Position numbers and translations under genes: made by a program
Origin: Chitinophagales bacterium
Lineage (GTDB): Bacteria > Bacteroidota > Bacteroidia > Chitinophagales > Saprospiraceae
Assembly (NCBI GenBank): GCA_017303875.1
Contig: JAFLBP010000009.1
Coordinates: 119,985 to 183,984, forward strand
DNA: 64,000 nucleotides
Direction: 5' to 3'
Notes under the pieces: generated by a model
Databases searched by the model: none
What the model was told of the DNA's origin: nothing
What the model saw: the letters and a program-made list of their open reading frames with translations, nothing else
In this document: in pieces, positions 24,500-33,846 of the stretch
Layout of the letters: every line of letters begins with the position of its first letter
Position numbering within the stretch: the first letter of the stretch is position 1

Positions 24500-27400
24500 T
24501 TAAAATCTTGTTTCAAGTATTCTGCTTTGCTGCCCTTTGTTATCGAACAGCAAAATCTTGTACATGCCTTGTGGTAAATACAGGGCATGGGAGTTTTGGG
24601 ATAAAAAACCGCTGCCCCGGAAAAACTCGCAGCGGCGGCGACGGCCATCGCTGAACTGCACTTCTGCCCAGGTTTCTCCCGGCTCCAGCGCCAGCATTTT
24701 TCCGGCAGTTTCCGGCACGGCAAAGCTCAGCAGCGGCCCGGCATTTTGTGTCGCCAGGAGCAACGCACGGCCATCGGAAAGCATGATCTGGGCCAGCGCC
24801 CGCCCGTCGCCGGGTATCATAATACCGCTTTGCGTCATGTTTATGGCGCTAAACTGCCCGTTTCCGGTATTTTTCAACAATAATCCGTTAAAGGCATCGG
24901 CGCGGCCCTGGAGCAATTCCATGCCAAAATCATTCCCGATCATCACAATATCCAATAAGCCGTCGGCATCAAAATCAAGGGGCAAAATACCGAATACCGG
25001 CGCCATCTGCGCTGCTGCGGGCAAACGCAGGAGTCGGAATTTACCCGCGCCAAGGTTTTCCACGTAGGCGCTGCTCATGTAGTTGGCGCTGAGTATTTGT
25101 GCGCCTTCGAGTTCTTTTTTGGAAAAAACATCCTGTAAAGTTGCTTCGCCAAAAGCGCCGTAAGTATTGAATTTTTTGCGAATGGGAATGAGCTGCCGCA
25201 ACACATCGTCGCGGGTATGGTAAATGTATTCCCGGCGCCGCCCCAGCGAATCCTGCCAGTAACAGGTGAGAAATGGGTCGTACACGCCGTTGCCGTCAAA
25301 ATCCTTCGCATACAGGTGCATCGGCTCAGCGGCCGTACATTTAAAATAGGTGTTTTCTCCGTAATTGCCGGCGATATAGTCCATGTCGCCGTCGTTGTCA
25401 AAATCGGCGGCAGCAAGGCTGGTCCACCAACCCAACTGATCGGCTACGCCACTGCTCGCGCTGATGTTGCGGAATTTGCCGTTTTCATTGCGCAAAAAAA
25501 CAAGCGGCATCCACTCCCCGGCGAGCAGGATGTCGGGGTGGCGGTCGTTGTCAAAATCTGTCCAAAGTGCATCGCTGATCAGGCCTGCGCTGCTGAGTTC
25601 CGGACAAACTTCCGCCGTCACATCCGTGAATTTTACCACACCGGCTTTGCTGTCGTTGCGCAGCAGAAAACCGGGGTCGCTGCGCGGATATTGCAGGGGT
25701 TTTACACGCCCGGTCACGAGCAGGTCGAGGTCGCCGTCGCCGTCAAAATCCGCGGCTTTGGCGGCCTGGTTGCAGGCATTTTCTTTGGGCAGGGCCTCGG
25801 CGGCGAGGCTGAAATTGCCCTTGCCATCATTGAGGTAGAGTACATCCTGATAATACTCCCAGCCGGCCTGCTGTTGTGCGCTGCCACGGGCGATGTACAG
25901 GTCGAGGTCGCCGTCGCCTTCTACATCAAAAAGGAGGGTAGCGAGGTCTTCTTCGCTTTTTCTGTATTCAGATTTGAGGTTGATGTTTTTCCGGGTAAAG
26001 GTTTGTTTGGGGGTTTGCAAAAAGATGATGGCGTCGTTTTGTGCGCTGGCGCCGATGAGCAAATCCTCCCTGCCATCGCCGTCAATATCGCCAGCTGCTA
26101 TAGCCGGGCCGTATTGACTGTATTTGTGCGGCAGGGTCATCTGGGTATTGAAGTCCACGTAGTCGTGATCGTCCGACACGAAATCCAGGCCAGTTGCAGC
26201 GGGGTTTAATTTTTTGAAAATGGAAGCAATTTTGCTTGTTTTATCTTGTTTTTTGGGCAAATCTGAGTAATTCGCCATTAAAACCTGATTAGCCTGTACG
26301 GCTGTTAAAACGCTGCTCTCGCCCGCGCCCCAGCGTATGAGCACCGAGTCGGCCTGCGTAGCGTCGCCTAAGCCAAAATGCAACATGCGTTCGGGGGAGG
26401 AGAGGTAGCCACGGCCCGACATCACAAGGGCCGTTTGCGCCTGTCCCTTAAAATACACGGTAGCTTCGGCGCCAAAGGCATCGGGGTTTTCGGGGCGGCC
26501 CCTCAGTTGCAGGCGCAGGTAATTGGGTTTTTGCTGGCCGTCGTTGCTTTTATTTTTAAAAAGAAAAACCTCGTCGTCAATATTATTTACGATCAGTTCG
26601 AGGTCGCCGTCGTTGTCCAGATCAGCATAAGCGGCGCCATTGGAAAACGCCGGCACGTTCACGCCGAATTCGGCGGAGGCATCTTCAAAGTTGAGATCGC
26701 CTTTGTTGCGGAATAAAAATTTGGGCGTTTTTACCTGCGGAATTTTAGCCTGTAATTCGATGGGTGGAAGTAAAAAACGCACATTGCTGTGGTAAGCCGT
26801 AAAATCGTGGTCCGTTACGTCGCGCGGGAATCCGTTGGTTACAAAAAGATCGCGCAGGCCGTCGTTGTCAAAATCGGCAAGCAGGGGCGCCCAGCTCCAT
26901 TCTGTTTCCTGGGTGCCGGTCTGGAAGGCCACATCGCTGAAGTGCGGCATGCCGGTTTCGGGGTCGAAGCCCCGGTGTACCTGAAGCACGTTGCGGCCGT
27001 ATTGGTATTCGTATCCGTAGCGATCGTTGTTAAGGTAGGTGGAATAGTTGTTGGCGCTGAGGAACAGTTTTTTGCGTTTGTTGTAGTAGGGCAACATTTC
27101 CGTTACAAAAAAGTCTGGCAGGCCGTCGTTGTTGATATCGGCCATATCGCTGCCCATTGCGGAGGCGGCAAGGTGCTTGACCACGCCGTGCAGTTCATTT
27201 TTAAAGGTGCCGTTGCGCTGGTTGAGGTAAAGCAGGTCGTTGCTCACATAGTCGTTGCAGACGTAAATATCCTGCCATCCGTCGCGGTTAAAATCAGCGA
27301 TCAGCGTGGAGTGGCTGTAGCCGTCGAAGTTCAGCCCGGCTGCTTTGGAAACTTCCGTAAAACGATTGCCGTCGTTGCGGTAAAGGCGGTCGCAGTTTTG

Positions 27401-28057
27401 GGCTGTCCCCTCCTTGTGGATCTCAACGTAGCGATTCGGGTTTTTGGAATCCATCACATTGACGCCGATAAAGAGGTCGGGGTCGCCGTCGTTGTCGTAA
27501 TCAAAAAATTGTGCGTGGCTGCTGTGGGATGTATCGGCAATACCGTATTCGGCTGCCATTTCTTTAAATTGGGGTATGCCTTCGGGGTTGTTTCCCTGAT
27601 TGATAAACAACAGGTTGTGGCGTAGTTCCGGGTTTTGGACAAAAGTGTTGCACACATAAATGTCGGCGCGCCCGTCGCGGTTGATGTCTAAAATGTTAAT
27701 CCCCGACGACCATTCGCCGCTGCGTTTTTGGGCGCCGCTTTTTTGGGTAATGTCTTCAAATTTTAAATCGCCGCGATTGAGGAACAAACGGTTTTCGACC
27801 TGGTTTCCGGTGAAATAGAGGTCTTGCAGGCCGTCGCCGTTAAAGTCGCCAACGCCAACGCCGCCGCCATTGTAAATAAATTCATCGTGAAAAATGTTCA
27901 GGCTGTCCGACTCGGTGATGTCGTTGCGGAAAGTCAAACCGGTTTGTGCGCTGTCGAGTAGTTCGAAGCGTTGATTTTTCGGCTTTTCACGACATGCGAA
28001 AAACGCCGGAAGCAGGAGCAAAACCGGAAAAATGCGGCTGTGTTTGAAAGGTATCAT
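24500..28057 (-). CDS. CRTAC1-like FG-GAP/VCBS repeat lipoprotein with ASPIC/UnbV domain
   Basis: Large exported lipoprotein of 1185 aa. ATG at 28057 (MIPFKHSRIFPVLLLLPAFFAC) gives a clean lipobox FFAC; the upstream start proposed by the long frame adds no signal. The body carries about a dozen FG-GAP/VCBS calcium-loop units (DFNGDGLQDLY, DINRDGRADIY, DYDNDGDPDL, DIDGDGREDL and so on), split by an ASPIC/UnbV-type segment near residues 520-590 (VIRWGAGESSVLTAV region). Such proteins fold as beta-propellers and often sit beside SusC/SusD in Bacteroidota, probably as surface glycan-binding or Ca-stabilised proteins. It follows the SusD gene's terminator by about 160 bp. Confidence 0.9.
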   Translation of the reverse strand: MIPFKHSRIFPVLLLLPAFFACREKPKNQRFELLDSAQTGLTFRNDITESDSLNIFHDEFIYNGGGVGVGDFNGDGLQDLYFTGNQVENRLFLNRGDLKFEDITQKSGAQKRSGEWSSGINILDINRDGRADIYVCNTFVQNPELRHNLLFINQGNNPEGIPQFKEMAAEYGIADTSHSSHAQFFDYDNDGDPDLFIGVNVMDSKNPNRYVEIHKEGTAQNCDRLYRNDGNRFTEVSKAAGLNFDGYSHSTLIADFNRDGWQDIYVCNDYVSNDLLYLNQRNGTFKNELHGVVKHLAASAMGSDMADINNDGLPDFFVTEMLPYYNKRKKLFLSANNYSTYLNNDRYGYEYQYGRNVLQVHRGFDPETGMPHFSDVAFQTGTQETEWSWAPLLADFDNDGLRDLFVTNGFPRDVTDHDFTAYHSNVRFLLPPIELQAKIPQVKTPKFLFRNKGDLNFEDASAEFGVNVPAFSNGAAYADLDNDGDLELIVNNIDDEVFLFKNKSNDGQQKPNYLRLQLRGRPENPDAFGAEATVYFKGQAQTALVMSGRGYLSSPERMLHFGLGDATQADSVLIRWGAGESSVLTAVQANQVLMANYSDLPKKQDKTSKIASIFKKLNPAATGLDFVSDDHDYVDFNTQMTLPHKYSQYGPAIAAGDIDGDGREDLLIGASAQNDAIIFLQTPKQTFTRKNINLKSEYRKSEEDLATLLFDVEGDGDLDLYIARGSAQQQAGWEYYQDVLYLNDGKGNFSLAAEALPKENACNQAAKAADFDGDGDLDLLVTGRVKPLQYPRSDPGFLLRNDSKAGVVKFTDVTAEVCPELSSAGLISDALWTDFDNDRHPDILLAGEWMPLVFLRNENGKFRNISASSGVADQLGWWTSLAAADFDNDGDMDYIAGNYGENTYFKCTAAEPMHLYAKDFDGNGVYDPFLTCYWQDSLGRRREYIYHTRDDVLRQLIPIRKKFNTYGAFGEATLQDVFSKKELEGAQILSANYMSSAYVENLGAGKFRLLRLPAAAQMAPVFGILPLDFDADGLLDIVMIGNDFGMELLQGRADAFNGLLLKNTGNGQFSAINMTQSGIMIPGDGRALAQIMLSDGRALLLATQNAGPLLSFAVPETAGKMLALEPGETWAEVQFSDGRRRRCEFFRGSGFLSQNSHALYLPQGMYKILLFDNKGQQSRILETRF

Positions 28058-28220
28058 GAAAGGGTGGCGCGAGTAATTATCCCTGAGGAGAAAAGTGTTT
28101 GCAGGGCGATAAAAGTACGCGGGTTTTGTGGAATAGCCGCTAAGAAAAAAATGGACGAACAAAAGACTTTTTCAAGCCCATGTTCGTCCGGATACTCAAG
28201 TATGAAGCAAACTAAAAAAA

Positions 28221-28279
28221 GTCATCCCAAATTTTTCAGATGACCTTTTCAAAGGTCTTTTTAAAAAATTCGGGATGAC
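28221..28279 (-). terminator. Rho-independent terminator after susD
   Basis: On the minus strand GTCATCCCGAATTTTT pairs with AAAAATTTGGGATGAC through an inner stem (AAAGACCTTTGAAAAGGTC), followed directly by a run of seven T. It lies 12 bp past the SusD stop, so it ends the SusCD transcript or attenuates read-through into the FG-GAP gene. Confidence 0.85.
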
Positions 28280-28290
28280 GATTACCGGAA

Positions 28291-30045
28291 TTAGTAGCCC
28301 GGATTTTGCTTCAGCACGCTCGGTCCTTGCAGGTCAATCTGTGCCTGCGGGATCGGATAGATTTCATCTACGCCAGCGGTGAACGTTGCGCCGCCGAGTG
28401 CGTTGGTGAGTCGGCCGCCTTCAAACTGAAGGTAGCGATTCAGCTCGGTAGCAGCGATACCCCAGCGCGTGAGGTCGAAGAAGCGGTGGCCTTCGCCGGA
28501 GAGTTCGAGTTTGCGCTCCATACGCACGGCGGCGTTGGCGGCATCTTTGCTCGTCCAGGGTGTGTTGTACAGCCCAATCACGTAGTTGGCGGCGTTGCTG
28601 CCGTCGCTGTTTTTCACCCATGAAGCCGGGTTGGCAGCGCGGGCGCGCACGGCATTTACATACTCGCGGGCTTTTTCAAGGCTGCCACCACCTTCAATTT
28701 CAGCTTCAGCTGCCATGAGGAGCAGGTCGGCATAGCGCATCAGCGGTTGGTTGATGCCGGTCCAGCCACGCGTCCAGGAAGAACCGTCGGTGTAAGTGCC
28801 GAGTGTGCCTTTGTAGAACACGAATTTTTTCGGCGAGTAAGGGCCGGCATAGGCCTGGTCGCGGATCCAGTTATCGCCCGGGTGGATGATCCAGTCGAGG
28901 TAAGGAATACCACGACGGCCAACCGAGTGGTCGAGGCGCGGGTCAACCGGGCCTGCATCCGGGGTGAACGGATCGGCGGATTTCAGACCGAAATCGCTTT
29001 TCAATTCATTGGCAGCATTGTTGTAGGAACCGTCGAGCAGCGGCAAGCCGTTGGCATCAACGCGGAAGGAGTTGGCCAGGTCGAAGCTGGGCTGGAAGAA
29101 GCCGCAGCATCCGGCAGGGCCGTCGGAGCCGGTGTTGTAAGGGAAGTTCAGCACGTGCTCGCCATTGGCGTTGGCAGTAGAGCCGGTATTTACAGCCGTT
29201 TGTACAGAGAAGACAAATTCCGAACCATTTTCAAACTCGGGTTTGAACACATCGGCATAGCTGGACAGCAAGGCGTATTTCGCACCGCCGGACGTGGTGC
29301 CGTTGGCGATCACGTCGTCGAAAGTACGTTTGGCATCGCTGTATTTTTTCTGATACAGGTATACTTTGCCAAGGAATGCTTTGGCAGCCCATTTGTTGGC
29401 GCGACCAAGTGCTGATTGCGTTGCCGGCAGGTTTTCGGAAGCGAACAGGAGGTCTGCTTCAATCTGCGGGTAGATGTCGGTGTTGTTCGGTACTTTGATG
29501 GCCTCTTCAGCGGTCATGTTGTCGTCTACATACGGTACATTGCCGAACAAGCGGCGCAGTTCGAGGTAGTAGAAACCGCGGAGGAAACGCGCTTCGGATT
29601 CGAGGCGTTTCTTGTCGTCGGCCGTAACGGTCGGGTCGGTGCTGGCGCGGGCTACACGCAGGAGGGTATTGCAACGGGCGATACCTTCGTAGCAGATAGA
29701 CCATTTTTGAGCGGGCAGGCTGTTGTTGGGAAGTGTTGCATAGCGCTGCACTTCATTCACCACTGCCTGGTCACCACCGTTGGAGCCTTTATTGGCTTCA
29801 CCACCAAGGATGGAGCCGTGTGCCCAGTTGCCGAAACCGGCATAGAAGAGTTGGTCGCGGCCCGTGAGCACGCTGTAGCAGCCGATGAGCAGACCATCAA
29901 GGCCTTTTTTCGTGCTGAGTACCTCCTCGGTCAGCGAAGCTGAGGGAGGCGTTTCAAAGAAGCTGTCCTTACAAGCACTCAAAACGAGGTTCATCGACAA
30001 GGCGCCGACGGCAAGAACAAGTATTTTATTCGTCAGATTTTTCAT
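28291..30045 (-). CDS. SusD/RagB nutrient-binding outer-membrane lipoprotein
   Basis: Lipoprotein of 584 aa with lipobox LSAC in LAVGALSMNLVLSACKDSF. SusD hallmarks are visible: FFETPPSASLTEEVLSTKKGLDGLLIGCY near the N-terminus, a TPR-like helical scaffold (RLESEARFLRGFYYLELRRLFGNVPYVD at about 145-175), and the C-terminal RRIELSGEGHRFFDLTRWG-type block (here RKLELSGEGHRFFDLTRWG) ending ELNRYLQFEGG...IYPIPQAQID. It binds the glycan at the surface and feeds it to the SusC channel, whose gene ends 41 bp upstream. Substrate cannot be read from sequence. Confidence 0.95.
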   Translation of the reverse strand: MKNLTNKILVLAVGALSMNLVLSACKDSFFETPPSASLTEEVLSTKKGLDGLLIGCYSVLTGRDQLFYAGFGNWAHGSILGGEANKGSNGGDQAVVNEVQRYATLPNNSLPAQKWSICYEGIARCNTLLRVARASTDPTVTADDKKRLESEARFLRGFYYLELRRLFGNVPYVDDNMTAEEAIKVPNNTDIYPQIEADLLFASENLPATQSALGRANKWAAKAFLGKVYLYQKKYSDAKRTFDDVIANGTTSGGAKYALLSSYADVFKPEFENGSEFVFSVQTAVNTGSTANANGEHVLNFPYNTGSDGPAGCCGFFQPSFDLANSFRVDANGLPLLDGSYNNAANELKSDFGLKSADPFTPDAGPVDPRLDHSVGRRGIPYLDWIIHPGDNWIRDQAYAGPYSPKKFVFYKGTLGTYTDGSSWTRGWTGINQPLMRYADLLLMAAEAEIEGGGSLEKAREYVNAVRARAANPASWVKNSDGSNAANYVIGLYNTPWTSKDAANAAVRMERKLELSGEGHRFFDLTRWGIAATELNRYLQFEGGRLTNALGGATFTAGVDEIYPIPQAQIDLQGPSVLKQNPGY

Positions 30046-30085
30046 GACTGAATGTTGGTTAATTTAATTAAACGAGCTTTAATGA

Positions 30086-33000
30086 TCAGAAAGTTACACC
30101 CACGCCGACCATTACGCTGCGCGTGATGGGGTAGTTACCTACGTCGATACCGAAGTTGGTGTCGGCAGCGCCGCCTACGCTCGGATCGAGACCCTTGTAC
30201 TTAGTGATGGTAAGCAGGTTGTTGGTAGAAGCAAAGATGCGCGCGCGCGTCAGTTTGAGGCGCTTGAGCATATCTGGCGACAGGTTGTAGCCAATCGACA
30301 GGTTTTGGATACGCAGGTAAGAACCGTCTTCAACATACCAGGAGTTGGGCTGGGTGTTGGTAGAGAAGTTCGAAACGTCTTCAAAGATCGGGTTTTCCGA
30401 ACCGGTGTTGCTGGTCGACCAGGATTCCGTTACGCGGGCGCCGATGGCAGCACCTTTGAAAGAGGGATAGAAGTCGGTGAACCATTTGGCTAAGTGGAAA
30501 ATTTTGTTGCCAACGAATGTGTACACATACGTTTCAGCATCAAACTGACCAACGGTCACTTTGAAGTTCAAACCGCCGGTGAATTTCGGAACCGGGCTGC
30601 CAATGAACGTACGGTCGGCGGCGTCAATTTTGCCGTCGGGTACACCCGTGAGTCGGCCATTCTCGTCGTAACCGTCGAGGTCGGCATAACGGAAGCGACC
30701 TACGCCGGCGCCTTCCTGGGTCGGTGCACTGGCTACTTCAGAAGCGCTCTGGAAGATACCTGCTACCTGATATCCGAAGAAAGCGGAGATGGACTGACCT
30801 ACCTGGTTGCGCACCATGGTGCCGGCCAGACGATTGCTGGCAGGGCTTACATCGAAGTAATTAATCGATTCGTCAATTTTTACGATTTCATTCTTCAGGA
30901 AAGAGCCTGTCAGGGTGAGTTCGTATCCTACATTGCTGCTGAATTTGCCTTTATTGATCAGCTGGAGGTCAATACCTTTGTTCTCCATTTCAGCAAGGTT
31001 CTTGAACGGTGCAGTAGCAAAGCTGCCTACTACGTTGGGCAGTGCCGGGTTAAAGAGCAGGTCGGAAGTTTTCTTCTGCCACAGGTCTACAATAACGTCG
31101 AGTTTGCCATTCCACAGCAGGGCTTCAAAGCCTACGTTGCTGGTGGTGGAAACTTCCCATTTGGTACCAAGGAAGCCAACCTGGCTTTGGTAGAAACCAT
31201 TGGCTACACTGCTGCCGGAACCGTTGATATCGTAAGCCGAGCCGCCAAGTGTAGAAGCAAAGAGGCTGTACTGGTTACCCTGGGTTACAGGCAATTCGTT
31301 ACCCATCTGACCCCAGCCACCACGGATTTTCAGGTCGTTCAACCAGCGCACATCGCTCATAAACTCTTCTCCGCTTACACGCCATGCGGCAGAAAAACCG
31401 GGGAATACGCCATAGCGGGTATCCGGGCCGAAGGAAGAAACACCGTCGCGACGTACTACTGCTGTTGCATAGTATTTGTCCATCAGGCTGTAGTGTACAC
31501 GGCCGAACATAGAGAAGTAGTTCTTCAGGTTCGGATCCAGGAAGCTGCTGACGTTGCGGTTGGAAACGGTATTCAGCGTCACGTAGTTCGGATCTTCAGA
31601 GAAGGGATCCAGACCGGATGCATTGATACCACGGCCGCGGCCGTCGGTAAGAGCTTCCTGACCCAGCAGGGCTTCAATGTTGGAAGTGCCAAAACGTTTT
31701 TTGTACTGAACCGTATTGGTCCATACCCAGGAGTAGTTGTTGCCATAAAACTCGTTGTAACCAAAGCTGGCGTTGTTTTCCGAGTTTTCGTAGCTGCGAC
31801 GGGTGTAACCAAAGCCGCTGTAGTTGCCGTAGTTGCCTCCAATGCTGCTGCGCAGGGTAAGGCCCTCGAGCAGGTCGTATTCAGCGTAGAGGTTACCGAA
31901 AAGACCGAGACCGGCGCCGCGGTTGTCCGCAACGCCATCGCGTTCTGCAACGGGTTACGCGGGTTGTTGAAACCTTTGGCTGCCGTGCCGGCGTAGCCGC
32001 CCAGCTCGTCGTAAACAGGGATAATCGTCGGCATACGGAAAGAACCCAGAATCGGGTTTTCGTCCTGTGCAACGTTTACGCCACCGCCGCCACCTAAGCC
32101 GCCGAGTACAGAACGGTAGGTAACCTGCATGTTTTGGCCGATGCGGAATTTTTTGAATACATCAAATTCTGTATTGGCACGCAGGGTGTAACGTTTGAAA
32201 TCGTTGTGAATCAGGATACCCGATTGGTTCTGAACGCTCAGGCCGATGTAGTAGCGGGAGCTTTCAGTAGAACCGCGGAAACCGAGGTTGTGGCGGGTCA
32301 TCGGCGCAGTGCGCGTGATGGCGCCATACCAGTCGGTGCCTTCTTTGTTGGCGCGAACGATCTGGTAGATCGGGCCGTTATCCGTATTAACGTTGTACTT
32401 CGCTTTCTCCTGCTCCAGATTTACCTGAGAAGCATTAAGACCGGAAAGACCACCAACATTGATGAAGTCCGGAAGGGTAGGCGATGCGCCATTGCCGTAC
32501 TGCGGGTGCTCTGTGGCCAGGCCGGCGTTTCTGAGCGCTGTCCAGGTCCAGGTAGCCTGATCCTGTGGGTTGAGCACTTCAACGCCCTGACCCGGATCGG
32601 TCCAGCCTACGAGTGCATCGTAGGAAACCTGCATACGCTGGGGCTTGTTGGCGCCGCGTTTGGTAGTGATGGCAATAACGCCACCGGCAGCGCGCGCACC
32701 ATAGATAGAAGCCGAAGAGGCATCTTTCATAACAGTGGTGTTGTCGATGTCGTCCGGCGCCAGAAAGTCGATGTTTTGCGTAGGCACACCATCAACAATA
32801 AATAAGGGCTGGTTGCCGAAGAAGGAACCAAAACCGCGGATACGTACCTGGCTGGTGGTGCCTGGCTGACCGTTGGAGATCACCGTCAGACCACTCACGC
32901 GGCCCTGAAGCTGTTGCTCCACATTACCAGTAGGAACTGCGGCCAGGTCGCGGGTTTTAACCGTGGCTACCGCACTCGTTGCCTGTTTGCGGGTCTCCAC

Positions 33001-33353
33001 CGTATAACCGGATACGATTAATTCTTCAAGTGCAATGGAGGAGGATTCCAGCAAAATACTCATAGAGCTTTGTGTGCCGATGCCTACTTCTACCGTAGTG
33101 TAACCAGTGTAGGAAACGACCAATACCGGGTTTGCACCCGATACTTCAAGGGTGAACTTACCGTCGAGATCTGTGACGGCGCCAGTGGTGGTGCCTTTAA
33201 GCGCAACGGTAGCGCCGGTCAGTGGGCCGTCGGCATCTGCCACGGTGCCGCTTACCCGGCGGGATTGTGCAAGCAGGGCATTGGAGATCAGCACCAGTGC
33301 CAACATCCAGACTGCCCGGCCCGACTCAGCAGTGTTGTTAAATTTCGCCTCAT
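30086..33353 (-). pseudogene. SusC/RagA TonB-dependent receptor, reading frame broken by 1-bp contractions
   Basis: One receptor of about 1080 aa split into two frames. The N-terminal frame (to about 31952) has a carboxypeptidase-regulatory-like beta-sandwich (VSGTVADADGPLTGATV) and a plug (QVRIRGFGSFFGNQPLFIVDGVP). The C-terminal frame supplies the barrel to the last strand GVGVTF. Adding one G to the GGG run at 31952-31954 restores NPRNPVAERDGVADNRG and a continuous protein. A second contraction is likely at CCC 33315-33317: adding one base joins MRRNLTTLLSRAG to AVWMLALVLISNALLAQ, a complete signal peptide beginning at ATG 33353. Without it the signal would start at 33306. The two errors are of the same homopolymer type, so sequencing error is as likely as mutation. 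Confidence 0.85.
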
Positions 33354-33846
33354 AATTGAAAAGGTTTAAAATGAAAGAAACAAGTGGCTTTTGGGTGTCT
33401 GATATTTTGATTGGCTACAATTTGGCCTGGCAAAATATTTGGTCACAGATTTGGTGAAGGGCAGAATATGCTTGCAAAGGAATCTAAGCAGGTTTTTAGC
33501 AAGGGGGGACATTTGTAACCTAATGGGGGGGGTAAATATTACATGCCCTTTGTAAGTATGAATAGCCCTGTATTTTGAATGTTTTTACCCCCTTTTTGAC
33601 ACCGCTTGTAATCACTTTGTAAAAAAATATTTTGCCGTAAATATTTGCACGGGACTTTATACGCCCTTTTTATCCGTTAGCCAAACAATTTATGCGATGC
33701 GCAAATGCCCCTTACAGTAGCCTTGCAAGCAATACCCCACAAAAAATGCCACCCGTTCGTACAACGGGCGGCATCAGAAAAGACAGTGAAAATGTGTTCG
33801 TACTATGGTTCGTCGGACGCCTGTTCAGGACTTTCCCAACAGGTGC
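33354..33846. other. Intergenic gap upstream of susC
   Basis: No gene is supported here. It is AT-rich with several G or T homopolymers, including a run of eight G near 33523. It should hold the promoter of the SusCD unit, but I could not place a convincing TTTG/TAnnTTTG pair. Confidence 0.5.

Noticed and set aside
24490..24723. N-terminal extension of the subunit-3-like protein
   Set aside because: The extra 78 codons lie within the upstream lipoprotein gene and look non-coding; a leader peptide begins at the ATG at 24489.
25217..27625. Long plus-strand open frames over the FG-GAP gene
   Set aside because: They mirror the repeated DxDxDG-coding units (VAVVVKI-type repeats) and have no independent features.
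30494..31996. 500-codon plus-strand open frame over the susC gene
   Set aside because: Antisense shadow; no start context or domain, and the minus frames encode clear TonB-receptor barrel strands.
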